64,000 nt of DNA, taken from NCBI GenBank assembly GCA_963769255.1, contig CAVYKV010000001.1:1674001-1738000 (forward strand), read 5' to 3'. The notes below the pieces were generated by a model, which searched no databases, had not been told where the DNA came from, and saw only the letters and a list, made by a program, of their open reading frames with translations. The first letter of the stretch is position 1. Every line of letters begins with the position of its first letter. Position numbers and translations under genes: made by a program. The DNA is from JAKACA01 sp963769255 (GTDB lineage Bacteria; Actinomycetota; Acidimicrobiia; Acidimicrobiales; Bog-793). Shown one piece after another: positions 36,526-44,978 of this stretch.

Positions 36526-37659
36526 GTGAGGCACCTGCTCGTCACGAACGACTTCCCGCCGAAGGTAGGTGGCATCCAGAACCTGCTCTACGAGCTCTGG
36601 CGCCGCCTTCCGCCCGACGACGTGAGCGTGCTGACGACACGCTTCGAGGGCGCCGATGACTTTGACCGTCGGCAGGGATTTCGTATCGAGCGGGTGGAGG
36701 CCGGCGTCCTGCTCCCCACCCCGTCGTTGGCCCGACGGGTGCAGGCCCTTGCATCGGAGATCGACGCCCAGCTCGTCGTGCTCGATCCGACGCTCCCGCT
36801 CGGCCTCGTCGGGCGCCGTCTCGACCGTCCCTACGCCGTACTGCTCCACGGCGCCGAGGTGACGGTGCCCGGCCGCCTGGCCGGCGCCCGCCACCTGCTC
36901 GCCTCTGTGCTGGCATCGGCGAGCCTCGTCGTCGCCTTCGGCGGCTATCCGGCCTCCGAGGCGCGTCGGGTCCTCGGGGAGCGCATGCCACCGGTCGCCG
37001 TCATCCCGCCCGGCGTCGATCTCGAGCGCTTCCGGCCCCTCACGACCGACGAGCGGGCGGCGGGTCGCGCCCGCCTCGGGCTGCCAGCTGACGGTCTGCT
37101 CGTGGCCAGCGTCAGCCGGCTCGTGCCCCGCAAGGGGATGGACGTCCTCATCCGCGCCTTGGGGCTGCTCTCGAGGAGGCGGGCCGACGTGCATCTCGCC
37201 ATCGCCGGCGGCGGTCGCGACCGGGGGCGGCTCGACCGTCTCGTCGCCGCCGAGGGGCTGCAGGACGTCGTGCACTTCCTCGGACGGGTGGCCGACGAGG
37301 ATCTCCCCGTCTTCGACGGTTGCGCCGACGTCTGGGCCATGGTCTGCCGTGACCGCTGGTTCGGCCTCGAGCAGGAGGGCTTCGGGATCGTCTTCCTGGA
37401 GGCGGCGGCGAGCGGAGTCGCCCAGGTCGCCGGGCGGAGCGGGGGAGCCGAGGAGGCTGTCGTCGACGGCGAGACGGGCCTCGTCGTTGCCCATCCGACC
37501 GATGCAGCCGCCGTGGCGGCCGCCCTCGCCGCCCTGCTGGACGACCCGGAGCGCCGCCTCCGCCTCGGCCGGGCGGGACGAGCGAGGGTGGAGGCCGACT
37601 TCGACTACGCCGTGCTGGCTGAGCGCCTCCGGCTCGCCCTGGCGGGCGTCACGAGCTGA
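36526..37659 (+). CDS. GT4 glycosyltransferase (PimB'-like)
   Basis: A 377-residue GT-B glycosyltransferase. The N-terminus LLVTNDFPPKVGGIQNLLYEL is close to the PimB'/MgtB group, which adds the second mannose to phosphatidyl-myo-inositol mannosides or to glycolipids. The C-terminal GT4 nucleotide-sugar site is seen as SRLVPRKGMDVLIRAL and EGFGIVFLEAAASG (EX7E). Start GTG at 36526. The lipid substrate cannot be proven from sequence alone. Confidence 0.85.
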   Translation: MRHLLVTNDFPPKVGGIQNLLYELWRRLPPDDVSVLTTRFEGADDFDRRQGFRIERVEAGVLLPTPSLARRVQALASEIDAQLVVLDPTLPLGLVGRRLDRPYAVLLHGAEVTVPGRLAGARHLLASVLASASLVVAFGGYPASEARRVLGERMPPVAVIPPGVDLERFRPLTTDERAAGRARLGLPADGLLVASVSRLVPRKGMDVLIRALGLLSRRRADVHLAIAGGGRDRGRLDRLVAAEGLQDVVHFLGRVADEDLPVFDGCADVWAMVCRDRWFGLEQEGFGIVFLEAAASGVAQVAGRSGGAEEAVVDGETGLVVAHPTDAAAVAAALAALLDDPERRLRLGRAGRARVEADFDYAVLAERLRLALAGVTS

Positions 37660-37775
37660 CGGACCCATGAGGTGCCCACCATCAGCCGCATGGGGTCCCG
37701 AGCCGGGTACTGTCCTGCCTCGGTACGGCGCCGCCCGCCGTCGTCGAGCGTCGACCGCCTGAGAAGGGAGGAGTC

Positions 37776-38219
37776 GTGGCGGAGCAGACCACTGAGCGCA
37801 TGGTCGTCGAAGCCTCCCCGGAGCAGTGCTTCGAGATGGTGGCCGACATCGAGAGCTACCCCGAGTGGGTGGCCGACCTGAAGGAAGTGCACGTTCTCGA
37901 GCGGGACGAGTCGGACCGGCCGGTCGTCGTGTCGTTCCGGGCGGCCGCCTTCGGCCGTTCGACGAATTACACGCTCGTCTACGACTACTCGAAGGCCCCC
38001 ACCCAGTTCGGCTGGGTGCAGCGCAGCGGCGACCTCACCGACCGTCTCGACGGCTTCTATCGCTTCGCGGAGGCTCCCGGCGGCGGCACGGAGATCACCT
38101 ACAACCTCGTCGTCGAGCTGAGGGTGCCCCTTCCCGGCTTCATCAAGCGGCGTGCGGAGGGCAACATCCTCCATGCCGCCATCCGGGACCTGAAGGCCCG
38201 CGTCGAGTCCGAGGTGTGA
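37776..38219 (+). CDS. SRPBCC (START-like) family protein
   Basis: A 147-residue helix-grip protein of the polyketide cyclase/dehydrase type: TTERMVVEASPEQCFEMVADIESYPEWVADLKEV, typical of actinobacterial SRPBCC proteins with the YPEW motif. It may bind a lipid or hydrophobic ligand. AGGGAGGAG precedes the GTG. Its stop overlaps the glucokinase GTG (GTGA), so the two genes are coupled. Confidence 0.85.
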   Translation: MAEQTTERMVVEASPEQCFEMVADIESYPEWVADLKEVHVLERDESDRPVVVSFRAAAFGRSTNYTLVYDYSKAPTQFGWVQRSGDLTDRLDGFYRFAEAPGGGTEITYNLVVELRVPLPGFIKRRAEGNILHAAIRDLKARVESEV

Positions 38220-39244
38220 CGACGTCCGTCATCGGCATCGACGTCGGGGGGACGAAGATCCTCGGGGTCGTGCTCGATGAGGACGGCCGGGTGCTCGCCG
38301 AGGTCCGGCGCAGCGTGCTCCACGAGGGAAGATCCCTGCTGGAGGACCTGACCAGCCTCTGTCGGGACCTCCTCGCCGACATCGACGAGCGCACGGCGGG
38401 CGGCGACGGGGACGTCTCAGTGAGGATCGGGGTCGGCGTGCCCGGCCTCGTCGACCTCGACGGGGTCCTGCGCTTCGCCCCCAACCTCCTCGCCGCCGGC
38501 GGCATGCCCTTGCGCAGCGAGCTCGAACAGAGGTTGCAGGGTCGGGCCCAGGTACACGTCAACAACGACGCCAACTGCGCTGCGGTGGGGGAGTGGAGCT
38601 ATGGAGCCGCCGTGGGCCGAGCAGACGTGCTCTTCGTGACGCTCGGTACCGGCATCGGCGGGGGCGTCCTCACAGGGGGTCGCCTCCTGCGGGGGGCGGG
38701 GAACTTCGGCGCCGAGATCGGGCACATGGTCGTGAACCCGCACGGGCCGCCCTGCGGTTGCGGCCGCCGCGGCTGCTGGGAACGCTACGCCTCCGGCTCG
38801 GGCCTCGGCCGCATCGCCCGCGACGGCACCCTCGCCGGCAGAGCGCAACTCGTGCGCGATCTGGCGGGAGGCGAGCCCGACGACGTACGCGGCGAGCACG
38901 TCATCGCCGCCGCTGCCGAGGGTGACGAGGACGCCGCTTCAATGCTCGACGAGTTCGCCGAGTGGATCGCCCTCGGACTCGGCAATCTCGCCGACATCGT
39001 CGACCCGGAGATCATCGTCATCGGGGGCGGTCTCGTCGCCGCCGGGGAGGCCATCTTCGGGCGCGTGAGGGCGGCCTTCCCGCGACACCTGCTCGCCGCA
39101 AACTGCCGGCCCGAGATCGAGATCGTGCCGGCCCTCCTCGGCGAGCGGAGCGGTGCCATCGGGGCGGCGGCGCTCGCCGCCCAGCTGACGCCGCAGGCGC
39201 GATCCTTCGACGCCGAGCCGCTGTCTGGCCCGCGGGAGTCCTGA
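38216..39244 (+). CDS. glk: ROK-family glucokinase
   Basis: A 342-residue ROK sugar kinase: ATP motif VIGIDVGGTKILGVVL, catalytic VHVNNDANCAAVGEW, and the ROK zinc site HMVVNPHGPPCGCGRRGCWERYASG (His plus CGCGRRGC). It probably phosphorylates glucose with ATP or polyphosphate. Start GTG at 38216 shares GTGA with the SRPBCC gene. The glycosyltransferase, SRPBCC and glucokinase series is a common actinobacterial order. Confidence 0.9.
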   Translation: MTTSVIGIDVGGTKILGVVLDEDGRVLAEVRRSVLHEGRSLLEDLTSLCRDLLADIDERTAGGDGDVSVRIGVGVPGLVDLDGVLRFAPNLLAAGGMPLRSELEQRLQGRAQVHVNNDANCAAVGEWSYGAAVGRADVLFVTLGTGIGGGVLTGGRLLRGAGNFGAEIGHMVVNPHGPPCGCGRRGCWERYASGSGLGRIARDGTLAGRAQLVRDLAGGEPDDVRGEHVIAAAAEGDEDAASMLDEFAEWIALGLGNLADIVDPEIIVIGGGLVAAGEAIFGRVRAAFPRHLLAANCRPEIEIVPALLGERSGAIGAAALAAQLTPQARSFDAEPLSGPRES

Positions 39245-39247
39245 GGG

Positions 39248-39961
39248 GTGCGAATCGGGGTCACCCTCCCCACCTTCAGCGCCGACGCCGGCGGCGTCCT
39301 CACGGCCGCCCGGGCTGCGGAGGACGCCGGCCTCGACGGCGTCTTCGTCTTCGACCATCTCTGGCCCCTTCGGAGCCCGGCTCGGCCCGCCCTCTCGGCC
39401 TACCCGATGCTCGGGGCGGTCATGGCCTCGACCGAGCGCATCGCCGTCGGCACCCTCGTCGCCCGCCTCGGCCTCCTGCCCGAGGAAGTCGTGGGCGCCA
39501 GCCTCGGAAGCCTGCAGGCCATGGGCGGCCGGCGGCTCATCGCCGGCATCGGGACGGGGGACTCCTCGAGCGCCGACGAGAACGATGCCACGGGCATCCC
39601 GTTCGCCTCGGCCCGAAACCGCCGGGAACGCCTTCACACCCTCGCCTCCCAGCTGCAGGCGGCGGGTGTCGAGACCTGGATCGGTGCGGGGGCACCGGCC
39701 ACGAACGACCTCGCCCGTGACACGGGCGCCACCCTCAACGTCTGGGATGCGAGCCCGGAGGCGGTGGCGGCCCACACCGAGGCGGGACTCACGGTGAGCT
39801 GGGCGGGTCCCCTACCGAAGGACGGCTCGGCCGCCGACCGGCTGCGAGCCGTTGCCGAGGCCGGCGCCACCTGGGCCGTCTGGGGCTGGCCGCGCTCGCT
39901 CGACCTCGTCGTGTCCACGCTCGCCGAGAGCGGGGTCTGGCCCGCCGGAGGGTCGATGTAG
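39248..39961 (+). CDS. LLM-class (luciferase-like) oxidoreductase
   Basis: A 237-residue protein of the luciferase-like monooxygenase fold: VRIGVTLPTFSADAGGVLTAARAAEDAGLDGVFVFDHLW, SAYPMLGAVMASTERIAVGTLVARLG and GRRLIAGIGTGD. Such proteins use F420 or FMN. At 237 residues it is shorter than the usual 280-340, with the C-terminal strand and helix set reduced. It starts 3 bp after glk, so it is in that operon. Confidence 0.85.
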   Translation: MRIGVTLPTFSADAGGVLTAARAAEDAGLDGVFVFDHLWPLRSPARPALSAYPMLGAVMASTERIAVGTLVARLGLLPEEVVGASLGSLQAMGGRRLIAGIGTGDSSSADENDATGIPFASARNRRERLHTLASQLQAAGVETWIGAGAPATNDLARDTGATLNVWDASPEAVAAHTEAGLTVSWAGPLPKDGSAADRLRAVAEAGATWAVWGWPRSLDLVVSTLAESGVWPAGGSM

Positions 39962-39964
39962 CCT
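39959..39964 (+). promoter_or_regulatory. Leaderless-type -10 box of the aminotransferase
   Basis: TAGCCT overlaps the stop of the LLM gene and lies 7 nt before the ATG at 39972. Confidence 0.45.
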
Positions 39965-39971
39965 CCCGACG

Positions 39972-41168
39972 ATGGAACTTCGCCGCGTCACCGGTCTGCC
40001 CCCTTACGTGTTCGCCGAGATCAACGAGCTCAAGCTGGCAGCCCGCAGAGCCGGGGAGGACATCATCGACCTGGGCTTCGGCAACCCCGACATCCCGTCG
40101 CCGGACGTGGCCGTCGAGAAGCTCGTGGAGGCCGCACGCAATCCGCGCAACCATCGTTACTCGTCGAGCCGCGGCATCCCGAAGCTCCGAACGGCCATCT
40201 GCGACTTGTACCGGCGGCGCTTCGGTGTCGAGCTCGACCCCGAGCGGGAGGTGGTGACGACCATCGGCGCCAAGGAAGGCCTCTCCCACTTGATGTGGGT
40301 GCTCGTCGGGCCGGGCGACACGGCGCTCGTTCCTTCGCCCTCCTACCCGATCCACATCTACGCACCCCTCTTCGCCGGTGCCGACATCCGCATGGTGGCG
40401 CTCGAGGGGTTGGGGACTGATGAGGTGGGCGCAGGGGAGGGTTTCTTCGCGAACCTCGTGGAGGCGTGGGAGTCGGCTTGGCCCAAGCCGCGCCTCGCCA
40501 TCCTCTCGTTCCCCCACAACCCCACGACGGCCTGCGTCGACCTCGGGACGATGGAGCGCCTCGTCGAGTGGGCACGTGAGCACGCGGTGGTGCTCGTGCA
40601 CGACTTCGCCTACTCCGACACGGCCTTCGACGGGTACCGTCCGCCCTCCATCCTCCAGGTGCCCGGAGCCAAGGAGGTCGCCGTCGAGCTCTACACGCTC
40701 ACGAAGTCCTTCTCGATGGCGGGCTGGAGGGTCGCCTTCCTCGTGGGCAACGCCGAGCTCGTGCAAGCGCTGACGAAGTTGAAGAGCTACCTCGACTACG
40801 GCAGCTTCCAACCCATCCAGATCGCTGCCATCGTGGCCATGAACGAGGCGCCCGACTACCCGCTCGAGGTCAACGAGATCTACCGGTCGCGCCGCGACGC
40901 CCTCTGCGACGGTCTGAGCCGCATCGGCTGGGAGGTGGAGAAGCCGAAGGGCACGATGTTCGTCTGGGCGCCCATCCCGGAGCCGTACCGGGAGATGGGA
41001 TCGCTCGAGTTCTCCCGCTACCTCGTGACGGAGGGCGGCGTGGCGACGTCGCCCGGTGTCGGCTTCGGGACGGGGGGCGAGGGCTACGTCCGCTTCGCCC
41101 TCATCGAGAACGAGCAACGCATCGGCCAGGGGGTGCGGTCGCTCCGCAAGGCGTTGCCCAAGCTCTGA
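39972..41168 (+). CDS. Class I/II aminotransferase (AlaC-like)
   Basis: A 398-residue PLP aminotransferase. The PLP lysine is in LYTLTKSFSMAGWRVAFLVGN; other family blocks are IDLGFGNPDIPSP, SSRGIPKLRTAICDLYRRRFG and LSFPHNPTTACVD. It groups by eye with AlaC-type alanine/glutamate-pyruvate aminotransferases and the related LL-diaminopimelate branch. The start codon is supported by the TAGCCT box. Confidence 0.88.
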   Translation: MELRRVTGLPPYVFAEINELKLAARRAGEDIIDLGFGNPDIPSPDVAVEKLVEAARNPRNHRYSSSRGIPKLRTAICDLYRRRFGVELDPEREVVTTIGAKEGLSHLMWVLVGPGDTALVPSPSYPIHIYAPLFAGADIRMVALEGLGTDEVGAGEGFFANLVEAWESAWPKPRLAILSFPHNPTTACVDLGTMERLVEWAREHAVVLVHDFAYSDTAFDGYRPPSILQVPGAKEVAVELYTLTKSFSMAGWRVAFLVGNAELVQALTKLKSYLDYGSFQPIQIAAIVAMNEAPDYPLEVNEIYRSRRDALCDGLSRIGWEVEKPKGTMFVWAPIPEPYREMGSLEFSRYLVTEGGVATSPGVGFGTGGEGYVRFALIENEQRIGQGVRSLRKALPKL

Positions 41169-41171
41169 GCG

Positions 41172-41215
41172 CCTGCCGCCGGCCGGGCGGGATCGGCAGG
41201 TGGCAGTCGACTGCC
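41172..41215 (+). terminator. Double hairpin after the aminotransferase
   Basis: CCTGCCG/CGGCAGG (41172-41200) and GGCAG/CTGCC (41202-41215) directly follow the stop codon. There is no T-run. Confidence 0.5.
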
Positions 41216-41221
41216 TGGGGT

Positions 41222-41227
41222 TACTCT
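41222..41227 (+). promoter_or_regulatory. Leaderless-type -10 box of plsC
   Basis: TACTCT lies 6 nt before the GTG at 41234. Confidence 0.5.
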
Positions 41228-41233
41228 GGCTTC

Positions 41234-42001
41234 GTGCTTTACGGGCTGATCAAGGCCGTTCTCTCGCCCTTCCTCCGTGTCTTCTTCCGCGTGAGCACCG
41301 ACGGCCTCGACGGCGTACCGGCGTCGGGTGGCGTGATCCTCGCCTGCAACCACCAGGCCTTCTGCGACTCCCTCTTCGTGCCCTTTGTCGTGCCGAGGCC
41401 GGTGACGTTCGTCGCCAAGGCCGAGTACTTCCACTCCTGGAAGACCCGCTGGTTCTTTCTCGCCGTCGGCCAGATTCCGATGGAACGATCGGGAGGCGCC
41501 GCCTCGGGGAAAGCGCTCGAGGCGGCGCTCGGTGTCCTCACCTCCGGCGGCTGCATCGCCATCTACCCGGAGGGAACCCGCTCGCCCGACGATCGCCTGC
41601 ACCGCGGTCGCACGGGCGTCGCCCGACTGGCCCTCACGTCCGGCTGCCCCGTGATTCCCGTCGGCCTGCGGGGAACGCGGGCCATCCAGCCCATCGGAGC
41701 TCGGTTCCTGCGGCCCTTCAAGCCCGTCTCGATCAGGTTCGGGCCCGCTCTCGACCTCTGCGCCCGCTACGCCAACCGCACGTCGGATCCGCTCGTGCTG
41801 CGCCAGGCCACCGATGAGGTCATGTTCGAGATCGCCCAACTTTCCGGCCAGCTGTACGTCGACCGGTACGCCTCCAGGTCGGCTCCGGCGGACTCGCCTC
41901 CGACCTCAGTCGTCCGGGCCGTCGTCGCCCGAGGGCCAGCCGCGGGCGCGGGCGAGGGCGTCGAGCCACCGAGCGTGGTCCCGGTCGGCGACGGCCGCTG
42001 A
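41234..42001 (+). CDS. plsC: 1-acylglycerol-3-phosphate acyltransferase-like protein
   Basis: A 255-residue PlsC-family acyltransferase. The catalytic motif is ACNHQAFCDSLFVP (N/H-x4-D) and the glycerophosphate motif is YPEGTRSPDDRLHRGRTG. A short N-terminal hydrophobic segment attaches it to the membrane. It makes phosphatidic acid for phospholipids. The last 96 bp overlap the 3' end of the convergent glycerol kinase gene. Confidence 0.88.
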   Translation: MLYGLIKAVLSPFLRVFFRVSTDGLDGVPASGGVILACNHQAFCDSLFVPFVVPRPVTFVAKAEYFHSWKTRWFFLAVGQIPMERSGGAASGKALEAALGVLTSGGCIAIYPEGTRSPDDRLHRGRTGVARLALTSGCPVIPVGLRGTRAIQPIGARFLRPFKPVSIRFGPALDLCARYANRTSDPLVLRQATDEVMFEIAQLSGQLYVDRYASRSAPADSPPTSVVRAVVARGPAAGAGEGVEPPSVVPVGDGR

Positions 42002-43423
42002 GGCGAGGGGGCCGAAGGTGGCCGCCGGCGGGCAGAGCTCCGCCAGCTCGTCGAGGGAGCCCCAGACGCCTTCGGCGAGCCCAGCCAGCATGGCGGCACC
42101 GAGGGCCGTGACCTCCGTCGTGGCAGGACGGACGACCTCGACCCGGCACTGGTCGGCCTGCAGCTGGAGCAGCAGATCCAAGACGGCGGCCCCGCCGTCG
42201 GCGCGCAGCACGGTCACGGGGTGGCCGCCGGCGGCAGCCGTGAGCTCGAGGACGTCACGGACCTGGAAGGCGATGGCCTCGACGGCCGCCCGGGCGAGGT
42301 GCGCCCGGCCTGCGCCTCTCGTGAGCCCGACGATCGTCCCTCGCGCCTCCGGGTCCCACCATGGGCTGCCGAGGCCGGTGAAGGCCGGAACGAGGACGAC
42401 GCCGTCGCTGGAGGGGATGGAGGCGGCGAGAGGACCCACCTCGCTCGACTCGGCGATGATGCCGAGGCCGTCGCGCAGCCACTGGATAGTGGCGCCGGAG
42501 GCGAAGATCGCTCCTTCGAGGGCGTAGGTGACCTCATCGCCGAGCTGCCAGGCGATCGTGGTGAGGAGACCGTCGACCGGCGGAGGGAGGTCGCCCCCGA
42601 GATTCGTCAGGACGAAACTGCCCGTGCCGTAGGTCACCTTCGTCATGCCCGGCCGGAAGCAGGCCTGACCGAAGAGCGCGGCCTGCTGATCACCGGCGAT
42701 GCCGCTGAGCGGGACGCCCTCGAGCATGCCGGTGGCGGCGTCACCGGTGATGGCTGCGAAGCGGCCGGAAGAGGCGCGGACCTCGCCGAGCGCTCGCATG
42801 GGGACGCCGAAGAGCTCGCAGAGCTCTTGAGACCAGTTGCCCGACTCGATGTCGTAGCAGAGCGTCCGCGAGGCATTCGAGACGTCGGTGGCGTGGAGGC
42901 CGCCCTGTGTGCCGCCGGTGAGGTTCCAGCAAATCCAGTCGTCCACCGTGCCGAGCATGAGGTCGGGCGTGTCCTCGAGGCCGCCGTTTCCGAACATCCA
43001 CTCCCATTTCGTCGCCGAGAAGTAGCTGTCGAGGACGAGGCCTGTCGTATGCCGCACGAGCGGTAGGTAGCCGGCGCCCTCCAGCTCCTCGCAGCGGCGG
43101 GCGGTGCGCCGGTCCTGCCAGACGATGGCCGGCTGTAGGGGCTTGCCGGTGCGCCGGTCCCAGGCGACGGCCGTCTCGCGCTGGTTCGTCATGCCGACGG
43201 CGGCGACGGCGGTCTCGCCCGCCGCCTCGAGCCGGCCGACCAGTTCGTGGAGGGTCGCCCCGACGAGGCGCCAGATCTCCGCCGCATCGTGCTCCACGAG
43301 TCCCGGAGCGGGGAAGTGCTGGTGGAGCTCCCGGTAGGCGACGTCCCGTACCCCGCCGTCGGGGCCGACGGCGAGCGCCCGCACCCCGGTCGTGCCGGCG
43401 TCCACGGCGACGACGACTGCCAC
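41906..43423 (-). CDS. glpK: Glycerol kinase
   Basis: A 505-residue FGGY kinase that makes glycerol-3-phosphate. Motifs: VDAGTTGVRALAVGPDG, VGMTNQRETAVAWDRRTGKPL, the ATP-binding TYGTGSFVLTNLG, and the FGGY signature seen as GGAAVLDLLLQLQADQ. The open frame starts at a TTG (43432), but GTG at 43423 is preceded by TACGTT with a 7 nt gap and is the better start. The product may feed the acyltransferase next door. Confidence 0.93.
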   Translation of the reverse strand: MAVVVAVDAGTTGVRALAVGPDGGVRDVAYRELHQHFPAPGLVEHDAAEIWRLVGATLHELVGRLEAAGETAVAAVGMTNQRETAVAWDRRTGKPLQPAIVWQDRRTARRCEELEGAGYLPLVRHTTGLVLDSYFSATKWEWMFGNGGLEDTPDLMLGTVDDWICWNLTGGTQGGLHATDVSNASRTLCYDIESGNWSQELCELFGVPMRALGEVRASSGRFAAITGDAATGMLEGVPLSGIAGDQQAALFGQACFRPGMTKVTYGTGSFVLTNLGGDLPPPVDGLLTTIAWQLGDEVTYALEGAIFASGATIQWLRDGLGIIAESSEVGPLAASIPSSDGVVLVPAFTGLGSPWWDPEARGTIVGLTRGAGRAHLARAAVEAIAFQVRDVLELTAAAGGHPVTVLRADGGAAVLDLLLQLQADQCRVEVVRPATTEVTALGAAMLAGLAEGVWGSLDELAELCPPAATFGPLASAAVADRDHARWLDALARARGWPSGDDGPDD

Positions 43424-43430
43424 GGGGCGC

Positions 43431-43436
43431 AACGTA
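43431..43436 (-). promoter_or_regulatory. Leaderless-type -10 box of glpK
   Basis: TACGTT on the minus strand, 7 nt before the GTG at 43423. Confidence 0.5.
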
Positions 43437-43614
43437 GCCGGTGGAGGGGTGGGGGCGAGGCTGTTGGGGGCGTATCGACTGATGGCGGCGGGGCCGGCGG
43501 GGCTTCGTGTCGGGGGTTGGACACCATTTTGAGGCCTAAGGCGAAATCATCCCGACGTCGCCAGGTGCCCGGCGGGCGAGATGTGAGCTGAGCACCGGTT
43601 TTCGGCGCGCCTGG

Positions 43615-44877
43615 TCAAGCTGCCGGCAGGACAACAGTGGTGGAGCCGTCATCGTTTGTCCGTAGCTCGCAGCCAAGGGCGCGCAGTTCAGAGAGTTTGC
43701 GACGAGCCCTGATCACCGGGGCGTTGCGTCTGTCGAACCAGTCCGGTCCGAGGTCGAGGTAGGTGACGCCCTCGTTGGCGAGAATGTGCCAGCAGGCGAC
43801 AAGGATCGAGTGCCCGACGGCCTTTCGCGCCCGGAGCTTGCCTCTCCTCGGGCTGAGACGTCGATACTGGGCTTGCAGGTAGGTGCCCTTCGAGGAGGCG
43901 GCCGCCATGGCGGCGACGGCAAGGTATCTCTGCAGCCAGCTGTCGCCGTGTCGAGCGGTCCCCTTCTTCTGCTTGCCGGCTGACTCGTGCTGGCCCGGGC
44001 ACATCCCTGCCCACGAGGCGAGATGGGCTGCGGTCGGGAAGCGGTCCATGTCCACGCCGATCTCGCCGATGATGGCCTCGGCGATGCGCCGATCGACACC
44101 GGGTATCGAGCACAGGCGGTCCCGGGCGTCAGCAAAAGGGGCGATCGCCTCCTCGATCGCCGAGGTCATGCGGCCCATAGCTTCGTCGAGATAGTCGAGG
44201 TGGGAGAGGATCTCCGAGACGAGGATCCCATGGCGGGGGCCGAAGCGCCCCTCGAGAGCAGCTCGTAGCTTCGGCAATTTGGCTCGAAGCTTGCCCTTGG
44301 CAAGCTCGGCGAGCACTTCAGGATCCCGCGTCCCCGCCACAAGGCCAGCGAGCATCGCCCGGCTCGAGACACCGAGGACGTCAGAGGCGACAGACGAGAG
44401 TTTCACACCGGCGTCTTGGAGGACCTTGTCGAGGCGCTGGGCCTCCCGTGTCCGCTCCTCAGCCAGGGTGCGTCGATAGCGAGTGAGCTCGCGAATGTCG
44501 CGAATCTCTGCTGGTGGGACGAAGCTCGCACGCACGAGCCCGTGCTCGGTGAGCTGGCAGATCCACTCGGCGTCACCGACGTCGGTCTTTCTCCCCGGGA
44601 CGTTGCGCATGTGGCGGGCGTTCAGCAACCAGCACTCCATGGCGTCTTCGAGCACATAGAAGATGGGCTTCCAGTAGACCCCGGTCGCTTCCATCGCCAC
44701 CCGGGTGACGCCGTGGGACACGAGCCAATCGCGCAGGCCAAGCAGATCGGCCGTGAAGGCGGAGAAGCTGGCGATCTCGGTCCTGCGCTCGCCGTTTGGT
44801 CCGGGGTAGCGGACGCAGGCGACGACGAGATCCTTGTGCACATCGAGGCCGGCACAGCGCTCGACGACGACATCCAT
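43615..44877 (-). CDS. IS110-family transposase (DEDD recombinase)
   Basis: A 420-residue intact transposase. The RuvC-like DEDD residues are D12 (GLDVHKD), E63 (AMEATG), D99 and D102 (KTDVGDAEW). The C-terminal Transposase_20 domain has GVDRRIAEAIIGEIG and GMCPGQHESAGKQKKG, with the probable nucleophile S299. A central coiled segment links the two. Enzymes of this family recombine DNA under the guidance of a bridge RNA from the element's non-coding end. No frameshift is present, so it may still be active. Confidence 0.95.
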   Translation of the reverse strand: MDVVVERCAGLDVHKDLVVACVRYPGPNGERRTEIASFSAFTADLLGLRDWLVSHGVTRVAMEATGVYWKPIFYVLEDAMECWLLNARHMRNVPGRKTDVGDAEWICQLTEHGLVRASFVPPAEIRDIRELTRYRRTLAEERTREAQRLDKVLQDAGVKLSSVASDVLGVSSRAMLAGLVAGTRDPEVLAELAKGKLRAKLPKLRAALEGRFGPRHGILVSEILSHLDYLDEAMGRMTSAIEEAIAPFADARDRLCSIPGVDRRIAEAIIGEIGVDMDRFPTAAHLASWAGMCPGQHESAGKQKKGTARHGDSWLQRYLAVAAMAAASSKGTYLQAQYRRLSPRRGKLRARKAVGHSILVACWHILANEGVTYLDLGPDWFDRRNAPVIRARRKLSELRALGCELRTNDDGSTTVVLPAA

Positions 44878-44884
44878 GATGGAA

Positions 44885-44926
44885 CCTCCTCAGCTGGTGG
44901 TCTTGGTCGTGCACCACGCCAGGAGG
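44885..44926 (-). promoter_or_regulatory. Hairpin that hides the transposase ribosome site
   Basis: On the minus strand CCTCCT and AGGAGG pair, then an internal loop (4 nt on each side), then TGGTG/CACCA and a 12-nt loop. The AGGAGG arm is the Shine-Dalgarno 7 nt before the ATG. The hairpin may limit translation, or may be the 3' end of a bridge RNA, whose guide loops are also internal loops. Confidence 0.5.
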
Positions 44927-44978
44927 CCGAGGGGTGGAAATCTAAGGCACGCGCTCAAAGCGGCAGTCATCGGTGCTC

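Larger units (their letters stand above)
43590..44978 (-). mobile_element. IS110-family insertion sequence (ends approximate)
   Basis: A single-gene element of about 1.4 kb, oriented on the minus strand. IS110 elements have no clear terminal inverted repeats and usually no target duplication, so the ends cannot be fixed from one copy. The bounds given rest on an 8-bp inverted pair, GAGCACCG (43590-43597) and CGGTGCTC (44971-44978), which may be subterminal or chance. The upstream non-coding part is the long one, as in the IS110 (not IS1111) subgroup. It has landed between glpK and nrdJ and breaks no recognisable gene. Confidence 0.6.
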
